Assembly (NCBI GenBank): GCA_902384555.1
Contig: CABMCD010000024.1
Span: forward strand, 1-64,000
DNA from: an uncultured archaeon
GTDB taxonomy: Archaea; Micrarchaeota; Micrarchaeia; Anstonellales; Anstonellaceae
DNA: 64,000 nucleotides
Reading direction: 5' to 3'
Shown here: in pieces, positions 8,167 through 17,661 of the stretch
How positions within the stretch are numbered: the stretch's first letter is position 1
Layout of the letters: each line of letters opens with the position of its first letter
Position numbers and translations under genes: made by a program
Notes under the pieces: generated by a model
What the model saw: only the letters and a program-made list of their open reading frames with translations
Databases searched by the model: none
What the model was told of the DNA's origin: nothing

Positions 8167-9305
8167 GCATACCCATCACGGGGGCAGGGCTGGAGGACGC
8201 GGGCGCAAGCGTGCTGTTGCTGCTGCTGGTCTTCTTTTTGGGAGACGAGTGGAGGGCGGTTAGGGGAGAGCAGGCCGGGCACAAAAAAGAAACACCCCCC
8301 CTACAACAGCGGCTTGGATTTTTCGACTTTTTGAAAGGTGTCGCCATGCTGGCCGTGGTCGGCATCCACACCGTCGGCGTGGTGGGCGCGGGCGAAGAGC
8401 TGAATGCCCTGCTCTGGGCCGCCCTGCCCCTGTTCGTTATTGCGTCCGGCTATCTGCTCATGCGCCGCTATGGCGAGCGGCCCGAATGGGGGCGCTATTT
8501 CGAAAGCCTGTTCTGGCGCGTGGTGGTGCCGTATGCGGTTTATACGATTATTTGGTCGCTGCTGCGATACGGGGCCGACCTGCCCCAAATCGTCCTCGAC
8601 TTGCTCTTGGGCCGCGAGCGCAACGGCGAGCTGTATTTCATCCCCCTGCTGGTGCAGCTCTATCTGCTCTTTCCCCTGATGCAGCGCCTGCGCCGCCTTC
8701 TGTTCCATCCGCTGGTGATGGGCGTGGTAGCGGCCATTTCATTCGCCATATTCTACTGGCGCGAGAATTCAATCGGCGATTCGTTTGGCCACGACATTTT
8801 GCTCACCGTGTTCTGCGGCCGCTATTTGTTTTATTTCCTTGCCGGAGCGTGGCTGTCGGACCGCGAGTTCGGCCTTGCGCCAAGCTGGAAGACGTGGGCA
8901 GCCGCGCTGGTTTGGATGGGCTGGCAGGTGGGGGCGCAGGACTGGATGGGATTTGCCTGGACGCGCCTGGTGGTTTATCCGTTCGGAATTTTCCTGCTCC
9001 TGAGCATGGCCTACGGCCTTTTGCGCACGCGCGCGTGGACAGGGCCGCTCTTGGGGCTGATGGAGGGCATGGGGCGCGAATCGCTGGCCATTTACATGCT
9101 GCATCCGCTGGTGCTCTACGGACTGTTTGCGCCGCTGGTTGGAATGGTGTCTTGGCCCTGGCCGCTGGAATACGGACTGGTGGCCGTTTTGGGCGCGCTC
9201 ATCAGTTATGCGGTGGGCGGACAGGTGATGAAAGCCTACCGGCACGCGGTGCAAAAATATTGGCATGAGCGCCGGGCCAAGGACGCGGCCAGAGCGATAG
9301 TTTAA
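8160..9305 (+). CDS. Membrane acyltransferase, acyltransferase-3 (OafA-like) family
   Basis: 'RLGFFDFLKGVAMLAVVGIHTVG...' N-terminus and ~10 hydrophobic segments; ATG overlaps stop of upstream gene (ATGGTGA). Confidence 0.75.
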   Translation: MVSIPITGAGLEDAGASVLLLLLVFFLGDEWRAVRGEQAGHKKETPPLQQRLGFFDFLKGVAMLAVVGIHTVGVVGAGEELNALLWAALPLFVIASGYLLMRRYGERPEWGRYFESLFWRVVVPYAVYTIIWSLLRYGADLPQIVLDLLLGRERNGELYFIPLLVQLYLLFPLMQRLRRLLFHPLVMGVVAAISFAIFYWRENSIGDSFGHDILLTVFCGRYLFYFLAGAWLSDREFGLAPSWKTWAAALVWMGWQVGAQDWMGFAWTRLVVYPFGIFLLLSMAYGLLRTRAWTGPLLGLMEGMGRESLAIYMLHPLVLYGLFAPLVGMVSWPWPLEYGLVAVLGALISYAVGGQVMKAYRHAVQKYWHERRAKDAARAIV

Positions 9306-10612
9306 TTCCGTACCAACGCTTTTTCGCCCAAGAATTTGGCCGAACGGCCCAATTCTTCCTCGATGGCCAGCAGGCGGTTGTATTTGGCCGTGCGCTCGGC
9401 GCGGCAGGGCGCGCCGGACTTGAGCTGGCCAAATCCAAGCCCGACGGTGAGGTCGGCGATGGTCGTGTCTTCAGTTTCGCCCGAGCGGTGGGACACCATG
9501 ACGCCCAAATGGTGCGAGCGGCAGTATTGGGCGCACTCAATCGCTTCGGACAGGGTGCCGATTTGGTTCACCTTGAGCAGCAGGCATGAGATGGCCTTGG
9601 CTTCGCGCGCTTTTTTGAGCCTCCGCAGATTGGTGACGGTGAGGTCGTCGCCCACGATTTGGGCACGGGCGCCCGCTTTGGCTTTGAGCTGTGCGAAGTG
9701 CGCGTAATCCTCCTCGTCGAAGGGGTCTTCGAGAGACACCAGCGGATAGTCCTTGCACAGGGCGGCCCAGTAGTCCACCATGGAATCGGCATCGGTTTCC
9801 GTGCCGTCTATCACATAGCGCCCGCTTTTCGAGTCAAAGAACGAGCTGGCGGCCGCATCCATGCCGACTTTTATTTTCTTGGAATAGCCGGCCCCGGAAA
9901 TGGCGTCTTCAAGCAAATCGAGCGCTTCCTTGGTGGTTTGAAGCGTGGGGGCAAAGCCGCCCTCGTCGCCCACGTTCTTGCCCGCAGGCCCGTAGCGGTG
10001 CACGATGAGAGAGCCGAGCGCGTGATACACTTCAGTGCCGGCCTGCAAGGCCTCGGAGAAAGAGGAGAAGCCGACCGGGGCGAGCATGCACTCCTGCACC
10101 GCGAGGCCGGAGCCCGCGTGCTTGCCGCCGTTGATGACATTGAGGAAAGGCACGGGAAGGATGGTGCCGCCCATGAGGGCGTAAGGGCCGGTGCCGGACA
10201 GACGGCCCGCGCCGGATGGGCCGGCCCCTTTTGAAGCCGAAGCCGCAGTCGCCTGCCACACAGCCATTGAGACGGCCGTGGTGGCGTTGGCTCCGAGGCG
10301 GGATTTGTTGGGCGTGCCGTCCAGCTCGCACAGCAGCGTGTCGATTTTTTCCTGGCTTGAAACCGGCTGGCCGCGCAGGGCTTTTGCAATCGCGCCGTTC
10401 ACGTTGGCCACGGCGCGGCTGACGCCCTTGCCGCCCCACGCCTTGCCCCCGTCGCGCAGCTCCATGGCCTCGAAAGTGCCGGTGGAGGCGCCGGAAGGGG
10501 CCAGCGCGCGGGCGCGGGTGCCGTCCGACAGCTCCACCTGCGCCTCGACGGTGGGATTGCCGCGCGAATCGAGGCGCTGGAACCCACGGACAGATGAGAT
10601 GGTGACGGGCAT
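9302..10612 (-). CDS. eno: Enolase
   Basis: 'MPVTISSVRGFQRLDSRGNPTVEAQVELSDG...GASTGTFEAMELRDG...GDDLTVTNLRRL...LLKVNQIGTLSEAIE...HRSGETEDTTIADL'. Confidence 0.96.
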   Translation of the reverse strand: MPVTISSVRGFQRLDSRGNPTVEAQVELSDGTRARALAPSGASTGTFEAMELRDGGKAWGGKGVSRAVANVNGAIAKALRGQPVSSQEKIDTLLCELDGTPNKSRLGANATTAVSMAVWQATAASASKGAGPSGAGRLSGTGPYALMGGTILPVPFLNVINGGKHAGSGLAVQECMLAPVGFSSFSEALQAGTEVYHALGSLIVHRYGPAGKNVGDEGGFAPTLQTTKEALDLLEDAISGAGYSKKIKVGMDAAASSFFDSKSGRYVIDGTETDADSMVDYWAALCKDYPLVSLEDPFDEEDYAHFAQLKAKAGARAQIVGDDLTVTNLRRLKKAREAKAISCLLLKVNQIGTLSEAIECAQYCRSHHLGVMVSHRSGETEDTTIADLTVGLGFGQLKSGAPCRAERTAKYNRLLAIEEELGRSAKFLGEKALVRN

Positions 10613-10626
10613 GCCATGACCTCCAA

Positions 10627-11322
10627 TCAGATTTTCCACATAAACAGCGAGGTCTGGCTGGTGGCCATGCGCATGGCCCGGTCGCCGAACAGCGGCACCA
10701 CCGGCACCCGGCCGTTGCCGGCCGCATGGCCCAGGCGGCTGAAGAGGATGACATGCGATAGCAGGGCCAGCACCAAAAGGCCCTCGGCCCACAGGGGCGG
10801 CAGGACGGCGACGCCGGTGAATTCGCGCAAGGCAATCGCCACCAGCGATACCGCATACACGGCCGCGAACGCCCAGAACAGCATGCTGGCCTGCAGGAAG
10901 TGGAAGCGCAGCCAAGGCTGCTGGCTGTAGGGGAGTTTGAGACGAGACCAGAACAGGCGCGTCTGGCCGAAAAGCGAATAGCAGTGCTGGCCCAGCTCCA
11001 GCATTTCCAGCGTCTGGGCATCCGTCAGCGGGCCGAGGGAAACCGGCATGGAGGGGAGCGCCGGCGCGGGCGGCGGGGCCACGCGCGCGGGCGTGGAGAG
11101 GGAGAGAAAGCCGGGGGTGGAGGCCGGATAGACCAAACCGGGGCCGGAGGACGGCTTTCTGAAGGAACGGGAGGCGGAGGCGCCGGAGAAGCGGCCGGAC
11201 GAGGGGGCGGAGCCGGCAGGATGGCCGGGGCGGGGAGCCGGCTTTTTGAAGGCAGGAGAGGCAGACTTTCTTGCGGCCGGGCTCGGCCGGCGGGTATTGG
11301 ATTTAAGGCGGGCCATGGCCAT
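10627..11322 (-). CDS. Hypothetical membrane protein with Pro/Ala/Ser-rich basic N-terminus
   Basis: ORF lies between eno and a divergent gene; at least two TM segments. Confidence 0.55.
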   Translation of the reverse strand: MAMARLKSNTRRPSPAARKSASPAFKKPAPRPGHPAGSAPSSGRFSGASASRSFRKPSSGPGLVYPASTPGFLSLSTPARVAPPPAPALPSMPVSLGPLTDAQTLEMLELGQHCYSLFGQTRLFWSRLKLPYSQQPWLRFHFLQASMLFWAFAAVYAVSLVAIALREFTGVAVLPPLWAEGLLVLALLSHVILFSRLGHAAGNGRVPVVPLFGDRAMRMATSQTSLFMWKI

Positions 11323-11448
11323 CTAGTCGGGCGCAAAGTCTTTAAAGAAAACGAAGGCTCGAAAAAGGGCCAAATGCCCCGGCAGCCTGACGTTTCTATT
11401 TTAAAGCTAGGCGCCCAAATAGGGGTATCATCCGCTTTAGGTGATAGT

Positions 11449-11631
11449 TTGATTTGTGAGCGTTGTTCCAACCAAGTGCACTATATCGAGAACTGCGAAT
11501 ACTGCAAAAAGAGCGTCTGCCTGCTGTGCGTCAAGAGCGCCAAGCGCGTGCAGAAAACCCGCCGCCTCTCCATCTGCAAGGGCTGCTGGGGCAACCTGAA
11601 AGCGCGCAAGCAGTTCAAGGCCGTCAATTAA
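11449..11631 (+). CDS. Small zinc-finger-like protein (60 aa), probable TTG start
   Basis: GGTGAT SD at 11440 followed by TTG 11449; 'CERCSNQVHYIENCEYCKKSVCLLCVKSAKRVQKTRRLSICKGCW' with several CxxC pairs. Confidence 0.65.
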   Translation: MICERCSNQVHYIENCEYCKKSVCLLCVKSAKRVQKTRRLSICKGCWGNLKARKQFKAVN

Positions 11632-11669
11632 ACCCCGGCCCCTCGTTCGTTTTTTCAGTTTAATTTCTC

Positions 11670-12095
11670 TTATTTCTTTCCCTTAGCCCCGGCTTTGCCT
11701 TCCTTGAATTCCAAACTCTCGGAATTGATGCAAAACCGTTTTCCGCCCCAAATCTTGGGACCGTCGTTGAACACGTGGCCCAGATGGCCGCCGCACTTGG
11801 CGCAGGTCACTTCGGTGCGGGTCATGCCGAAAGACGTGTCTTCGTGCAGCTCGACTTTTTTGGACAAGGCGTCCCAGAAGGCCGGCCAGCCGCAGTGGGA
11901 GTCGAATTTGGTGTCGGAGGCAAAAAGGGGCTCGTGGCAGGCCGCGCAGTGGTAGACGCCTTTCTCAAAGTGGTGGTCGTATTGGCCGCTGAACGGCATC
12001 TCGGTGCCCTTCTCGCGCAGCACGTGGTACTGGCTGGGCGTCAGGAGCTTGCGCCACTCATCCTCGGTTTTGGAGACTTTTTTCGAGCCGGCCAT
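11670..12095 (-). CDS. msrB: Peptide-methionine (R)-S-oxide reductase
   Basis: 'YHVLREKGTEMPFSGQYDHHFEKGVYHCAACHEPLFASDTKFDSHCGWPAFW...CAKCGGHLGHVFNDGP...RFCINSESL'. Confidence 0.95.
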   Translation of the reverse strand: MAGSKKVSKTEDEWRKLLTPSQYHVLREKGTEMPFSGQYDHHFEKGVYHCAACHEPLFASDTKFDSHCGWPAFWDALSKKVELHEDTSFGMTRTEVTCAKCGGHLGHVFNDGPKIWGGKRFCINSESLEFKEGKAGAKGKK

Positions 12096-12257
12096 GGGCT
12101 AGACAAGCGAGGGGTGGAATAAAAGCCCGGCGGGTGGGGAATGGATGAAAATGGGCAAGAACAAGACGCGCAAGGCCATTTGGGCGAATAGGAAGAAATC
12201 CTACACCCGCTGCACGGCGGAGCGGCAGGCAGACCCATGCCCGCGATGGCGACGGGC

Positions 12258-15200
12258 CTACACGCGCTGCATCGCGGCCTTGAGCTGCATGTCCTCGATG
12301 TCCCACTCTTTTACGAGCGCGTCTTTGGGCGCATGCCCGGTAAGGTGCACCGCCTTGGCGCTCACGGTGGCGGACAGGGTTTCCATCTGGCTCTTGGCGG
12401 CCGCGAGCAAATCCTTGTCGCCGGCCAGCCACACCTCGACGGGTTGACCCGGCACCAGGCCCATCTCCTTGCGCATCATCTGCAAGCGCCGGGAGATTTC
12501 GCGGCCCATCGCCTCGGCATAAAGCGCGTCGTCGATGACGGTCTTGACATAGACTTTGCCGTCCTCGAAGGGCGCGATGGCGTATCCTTCCGAAGTCTCG
12601 CTCACCGACACCATGGAGGCGTCGATTTCCCACTTGTTCTCCAGCAGATAGGGCGGCTTGGAGAGGCCGGCCAGGATTTGCTCCGGCGTGAGCTTGGAGA
12701 GGGCCGAAATCGCGGCCGGCGACTCGCCCTTGTGCTTGGCCCCGATTTTGGTCTTGTCCAGCGCCACTTCAAAGCGCGAGGGCGGGGCGGTGAGGCGCAC
12801 GTGGCGCACGTTGCACATCGAGGCGATGAGCTCGCCCAAGCGCTCGGCCGCGTTGGACACCTCGGTCGAGGAGGTGGCGATGCACAGCTGCTCGGCCGGC
12901 CAGCGCAGCTTGAGGTTGGCCTTCGCGCGCGCATTGGCGGCCGTGTTGACGATGGTGCGCGCATGCACCATCTGCGTCTCCAAAAGCGGGTCGCGCCACG
13001 AGGCGTTGGGCGAGGGCCACGCGAGGAAGCTGACCGACTCCTCTTTCACATAGGGCTTGAAGACGGTGAGATAGAGGTGCTCGGCCACCATGGGCGTGTA
13101 GGGGTAGAGCAGTTGCGTGCAGGTGAGCAGGCACTCGTAGAGCACGGCCAGTCCGGCCTGCGCCTTGCGCTCCTCGCCGAGGCGCTGCTTGAGGCGCTTG
13201 AGGTAGAAGCGGCTGACGTCCTCCACCAGAAACTCTTGCAAGAGATAGAGCCCCTCGTGCGGCTCGTAGTTGTCGAAGGAGTGGGTGACTTTTTCCGCAA
13301 GCCCCTGCGTGCGCGAGCGCAGCCAGCGGTCCTCGGGCTCCAAATCGGCCTCCTCAATCACGCGGGTGGCCGGCTTGTAGAACTGCGCCATCCACGTTCC
13401 GAGGTTGATGAGAATGTCCAATACGCGCTTGCGCTCGTCCATTTCCTTGAGCGAGAAGCGCAGGTCGTCCCACACGGTGGAGGAAAGCCCCCAGAGGCGG
13501 AAGGTGTCGGCCCCGTATTTTTCGATGATTTGCTCCAAGGGAACGAAGTTGCCCACCGACTTGGACATCTTCTCGCCCTTCTCGTCCACGAAAAAGCCGT
13601 GCATCAGCACCGTCTTGTAGGGCGATTCGCCGTTGAGCACCATGCCGCAGCCCAAGAGAGAATAGAACCAGCCTCTCGTCTGGTCCTTGCCCTCGGTGAT
13701 GAATTCGGCGCGCAGCGAGCCGGAAGCCGGCGCCCAGTTCTCGCCGGCCATCAGCTGCGCCCACACGGCCGTGCCGGAGTCGAACCACACGTCGAGGATG
13801 TCGGGCACGCGGCGCATCTGCCCGCCGCAGGAGCAGGGCAGGGTGATGAGGTCGATGAAGGGGCGGTGCAGCTCGGGCAGGTGGGGGGCGGGAGCGCCGC
13901 TGCTGGAGACCGCGGCCAGCAATTCGGCCTTTGAGCCGATGACTTTCCGCTTGCCGCACTCCTTCTTGTCGCACACCCAAATGGGCAGGGGCGCGCCCCA
14001 GTAGCGCTGGCGCGAAATGCACCAGTCGGGGGCCGAGGTGACGAAGTCGCGGAAGCGCGTTTTGGCGAAGTCGGGCTTGAAGCGGATGTTCTGGTCCACC
14101 TCTTCCAGCATGCGTTCCTTGAGTTTGGACACGGCGATGAACCACTGGCTGGTGGCGATGAAGATGAGGGGGTTTTTGCAGCGCCAGCAGCGGGGGTAGC
14201 GGTGCTTGATTTTGCCCTGATGCACAAGGGCGCCGCAGGTCTCCAAATCCGAGAGAATGAGGGGATTGGAGTCGCGCGCGGGCCGGCCCACATAGGCGCC
14301 GGCCTCAGCGGTGTAGCGCCCGGAGGCGTCGACGGGGGAGAAGAGCGGGATGCCGGCGCGGCGGCCCACGATGAAGTCCTCCGGCCCGTGCCCGGGGGCG
14401 CAATGAACGAGGCCGGAGCCGTCCTCCATGGTGACGAACTCGTCGGAGAGCACCACCTTGCGCTCATAGAAATAGCCGATTTTGGACTGGAGCGGATGCT
14501 CGTACATCAGGCCCTCCAGCTTCTTGCCCGACACCTCGCCCAAAATGATGGGGGAGACCAGCGGCGCGAAGGCCATGACGGCGTCGAGGCGCTCTTTGGC
14601 CACAATCCAGACTTCGTCATGCACCTTGACTTTGACATAGGCGTGGGTGGGGTGCACCATGACGCCCATGTTGCCCACCAAAGTCCATGGCGTGGTGGTC
14701 CAAATCACCAAGTATTCGTTGGGCGTGTCCTTGACCTTGAATTTGACATAGATGGAGGGGTCTTCCTGCTCCTCGTATTCCAGCTCGTAGTTGGCCAGCG
14801 TGGTCTCGCAGCGCACGCATTGAGGAACCACATAGTGGCCGGTGGTGAGCAGGCCTTTCTGCTCGGCCGCCTGGATGGTGCGCCAGATGGACTCGATATA
14901 GGAGTCGTGGTAGGTGATGTAGGGCTTCTCGAAATCCATCCACACGCCGCAGCGCTCGAACTGGCCGGAAATGACGCCGATGTACTGGCTGGCGAAGCGC
15001 TTGCACTCGGCGATGAACTTGTCCACCCCGATTTTGGACTCGATTTCCTTTTTGTTGGCGATTTTGAGCTCCTGCTCCACCTTGACCTCGATGGGCAGGC
15101 CGTGGGTGTCGAAGCCCGGCTGGTCGCGCACGTTGAATCCGCGCGAGCGCTGGTAACGCAGGAAGGAATCCTTGAGGCACTTGTTCCACGCCGTGCCGGG

Positions 15201-15344
15201 GTGGATTTGGCCGGTGGCGTAGGGCGGGCCGTCCACGAAATAGAACTTGGGGCCGCCGGCATTGCGGGCCTTGAGCTTGCGGTAAATCTGGTTGGCTTTC
15301 CAATAGGCCAGAATGTTGTTTTCAAGCGATACCAAATCAGCCAT
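12258..15344 (-). CDS. ileS: Isoleucyl-tRNA synthetase
   Basis: 'GPPYATGQIHPGTAWNKCLKDSFLRYQ...GFDTHGLPIEVKVE...GEKMSKSVGN'; about 1030 aa. Confidence 0.95.
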   Translation of the reverse strand: MADLVSLENNILAYWKANQIYRKLKARNAGGPKFYFVDGPPYATGQIHPGTAWNKCLKDSFLRYQRSRGFNVRDQPGFDTHGLPIEVKVEQELKIANKKEIESKIGVDKFIAECKRFASQYIGVISGQFERCGVWMDFEKPYITYHDSYIESIWRTIQAAEQKGLLTTGHYVVPQCVRCETTLANYELEYEEQEDPSIYVKFKVKDTPNEYLVIWTTTPWTLVGNMGVMVHPTHAYVKVKVHDEVWIVAKERLDAVMAFAPLVSPIILGEVSGKKLEGLMYEHPLQSKIGYFYERKVVLSDEFVTMEDGSGLVHCAPGHGPEDFIVGRRAGIPLFSPVDASGRYTAEAGAYVGRPARDSNPLILSDLETCGALVHQGKIKHRYPRCWRCKNPLIFIATSQWFIAVSKLKERMLEEVDQNIRFKPDFAKTRFRDFVTSAPDWCISRQRYWGAPLPIWVCDKKECGKRKVIGSKAELLAAVSSSGAPAPHLPELHRPFIDLITLPCSCGGQMRRVPDILDVWFDSGTAVWAQLMAGENWAPASGSLRAEFITEGKDQTRGWFYSLLGCGMVLNGESPYKTVLMHGFFVDEKGEKMSKSVGNFVPLEQIIEKYGADTFRLWGLSSTVWDDLRFSLKEMDERKRVLDILINLGTWMAQFYKPATRVIEEADLEPEDRWLRSRTQGLAEKVTHSFDNYEPHEGLYLLQEFLVEDVSRFYLKRLKQRLGEERKAQAGLAVLYECLLTCTQLLYPYTPMVAEHLYLTVFKPYVKEESVSFLAWPSPNASWRDPLLETQMVHARTIVNTAANARAKANLKLRWPAEQLCIATSSTEVSNAAERLGELIASMCNVRHVRLTAPPSRFEVALDKTKIGAKHKGESPAAISALSKLTPEQILAGLSKPPYLLENKWEIDASMVSVSETSEGYAIAPFEDGKVYVKTVIDDALYAEAMGREISRRLQMMRKEMGLVPGQPVEVWLAGDKDLLAAAKSQMETLSATVSAKAVHLTGHAPKDALVKEWDIEDMQLKAAMQRV

Positions 15345-15377
15345 AGCAATCAGCAGCAAAAGGGAGGGCCCGTCCGC

Positions 15378-15770
15378 TCATCCCTCATATACCATCTCGG
15401 GCTCCGGCTCGGGCTCGAACGCCTTGAGCGTGGTGCGCTCCAAAAGCCAGTCAATTGCGGCCGGCACGAGGAGGGCGAGGGCCAGCAGGGTGGCCTCCTG
15501 CGCCACCCAAGCCGAGCGGGCGAACAGCCAGCCCATCAGAATCCAGCAAAAGGCGATGATGGCGCCGTATTGCATCAGCGGCTCGAGCTTGTCGCGGCCC
15601 ACGCCGTTGCGCCAGGACTGCAGGACAAAGTGGCCGAACAGCGCGGCGGCCGGGGCGGCGGCAAAGATGAGGGCGTCTGCGCCCGGCATCCACTTGAAAA
15701 TGAAGGCGCCCGCGCCCAGCAGGATGCCTCCCGCCAGAACGTAGGCCGCGCGCGTGTCGAAATCAGCCAT
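15378..15770 (-). CDS. Hypothetical multi-TM membrane protein (130 aa)
   Basis: Hydrophobic segments, short intergenic spacing to ileS. Confidence 0.55.
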   Translation of the reverse strand: MADFDTRAAYVLAGGILLGAGAFIFKWMPGADALIFAAAPAAALFGHFVLQSWRNGVGRDKLEPLMQYGAIIAFCWILMGWLFARSAWVAQEATLLALALLVPAAIDWLLERTTLKAFEPEPEPEMVYEG

Positions 15771-15859
15771 TGGATAACCTCGAAGATGGAATTATCTCGT
15801 AAATATGGGTATGATATCCGCCGCGAAGGTATTTAATGTTTGTTTCGGGATAGGAGAGT

Positions 15860-16840
15860 ATGGCTTCTGACGATTCGATTGACATCACTCCATGGACCGA
15901 GAAATACCGCCCCCACAAGCTGGAGGAGATTATCGGCCAGAAGGAGATTGTCAAGTCGTTGTCGGGTTTTGTCAAGGCGGGGAACATGCCGCATTTGCTT
16001 TTAGCGGGCCCGCCCGGCTGCGGCAAGACGACGGCCACGCTGGCGCTGGCGCGCGAATTGTATGGCGAGCAAGTGCATGAATGCCTGCTTGAAATGAACG
16101 CCTCGGATGAAAGAGGTATTGATGTCGTGCGCGGCAAAATCAAGGATTTCGCACGCACCATTCCGCTCGCCAAGGTGCCTTTCAAGCTCATTTTCCTTGA
16201 TGAAGCCGACTCCCTGACTTCGGATGCCCAGTCGGCCCTTCGCCGGACGATGGAAATGTATGTGTCCGCCACCCGCTTCATTCTGGGCTGCAACTATTCC
16301 TCCAAAATCATTGAGCCCATCCAGTCCCGCTGCTCGGTGTTCCGCTTCCAGCCTCTGGCCCATGAGGACATGAAGGCCATGGTGGAGCGCATCGCGCACG
16401 CCGAAAAGCTGAAAATTGATGAGAAGGGCTATGAGGCGCTCTTCTATGTGTCGGAGGGCGACATGCGCCGGCTGATTAACGCTTTACAGGGAGCGGCTTT
16501 GCACGGCTCGCACATTACGGAAGAGAGCGTGTTCAAATTCGCCTCGCGCGCTAGGCCCAAAGAGATATTGGAAATGATGGAATACGCCCTTTCCGGCAAA
16601 TTCACCGACGCGCGCAAGCATCTTCATACGCTGATGATTAACTACGGCTTATCCGGAGAAGACGTGCTGGTGCAGATGTACCGCGAGATTGACAAACTGA
16701 AAATTGACGAGAAGAGCAAGGCCGATTTGATTGACCGCATTGGAGAGTATAACTTCCGCGTGGTGGAAGGGGCCAACGAGGATATCCAGCTGGAAGCGTG
16801 CTTGGCTCAATTGGCGATGATTGGAAAGGAGAAGAAGTGA
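15860..16840 (+). CDS. rfcS: Replication factor C small subunit
   Basis: 'PWTEKYRPHKLEEIIGQKEIVKSL...LLAGPPGCGKTTATLALARELYG...LNASDERGIDVVR-like...LDEADSLTSDAQSALRRTME'. Confidence 0.96.
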   Translation: MASDDSIDITPWTEKYRPHKLEEIIGQKEIVKSLSGFVKAGNMPHLLLAGPPGCGKTTATLALARELYGEQVHECLLEMNASDERGIDVVRGKIKDFARTIPLAKVPFKLIFLDEADSLTSDAQSALRRTMEMYVSATRFILGCNYSSKIIEPIQSRCSVFRFQPLAHEDMKAMVERIAHAEKLKIDEKGYEALFYVSEGDMRRLINALQGAALHGSHITEESVFKFASRARPKEILEMMEYALSGKFTDARKHLHTLMINYGLSGEDVLVQMYREIDKLKIDEKSKADLIDRIGEYNFRVVEGANEDIQLEACLAQLAMIGKEKK

Positions 16841-16844
16841 AAAG

Positions 16845-17549
16845 ATGGGAGAAGTCTGGACTTGGATGACGGGTAATCTTCAAGCGTCAGATTTGATTAT
16901 ACCTGCGATTATCATTTTGACGGCGTTTGCGTATTTCTTTGGGAAGATAGTTGTCAAAAGAGGAAAACGAAAGAAAGAAGATGAAAAAGATATTCTAATT
17001 GGAGGGTTTGTTTATTTCTTCATCGCCATAGCACTCCCCACACTTACCGTGGGATACGGATTCATATATTTTCAACCTAATGCAGACATTGGAAAAATGC
17101 TAATGGAGATATTAGTCGGCCTAACGGCATCTTTTTCAGCATTAGTCAAAATAGCCACATATCTTTCTGCCATAAGCTTATTCCCAAATATTTTTGCTTG
17201 GATTAGCTTTAATGGAGCATTGAGGGTTGCAGATTACTTCTTTCAACAAAAAGAGCTAATTGCTGCACTAACTCCCTTAATTGGTATTTTGCTTATAACA
17301 AAACTCGCGCCTTGGATGAAAAAAAATAAGAAAAGATTAGGGATAGACAAGCTTTGGGTTAGAGTTTGTTTCTCATTCAATTTGATAGCTATCGTTTCGA
17401 TGGCATATATGATAGTTAATGGAAACTGGATCGAACTAGGAGTATGGATGCTGTTTGGATTATTCGCACTATGGGCAGGAGCGTACATTCTTTCAGAACA
17501 ACTTGAGTTGGACGAGATATACGGAAGAGTAAGACGCAAAATATTGTGA
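16845..17549 (+). CDS. AT-rich hypothetical polytopic membrane protein
   Basis: 235 aa from ATG 16845; ~6 TM; base composition and codon use differ visibly from neighbours. Confidence 0.65.
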   Translation: MGEVWTWMTGNLQASDLIIPAIIILTAFAYFFGKIVVKRGKRKKEDEKDILIGGFVYFFIAIALPTLTVGYGFIYFQPNADIGKMLMEILVGLTASFSALVKIATYLSAISLFPNIFAWISFNGALRVADYFFQQKELIAALTPLIGILLITKLAPWMKKNKKRLGIDKLWVRVCFSFNLIAIVSMAYMIVNGNWIELGVWMLFGLFALWAGAYILSEQLELDEIYGRVRRKIL

Positions 17550-17661
17550 TGCGCACCAAGCAAGAAAGGGAGATAGATGAAGCCCGACCAAAAAGCTCAT
17601 CCTTAAAAGAAACAAACTGCCTATTTTCATTCAGTCAATTATCTCGTGGAGAGGTGTAGTT

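Noticed and set aside
12145-12447. Plus ORF 'MKMGKNKTRKAIWANRKKSYTRC...'
   Set aside because: Mostly antisense to ileS 3' end; no supporting motif
12237-13934. 565-aa plus ORF (and 14202..15836) antisense to ileS
   Set aside because: Overlaps full-length IleRS; low-complexity shadow translation
15216-15302. IleRS HIGH motif reads 'HPGT' rather than HxGH
   Set aside because: From memory, archaeal IleRS commonly has an H-x-G-T-A-W-N version, so not treated as unusual
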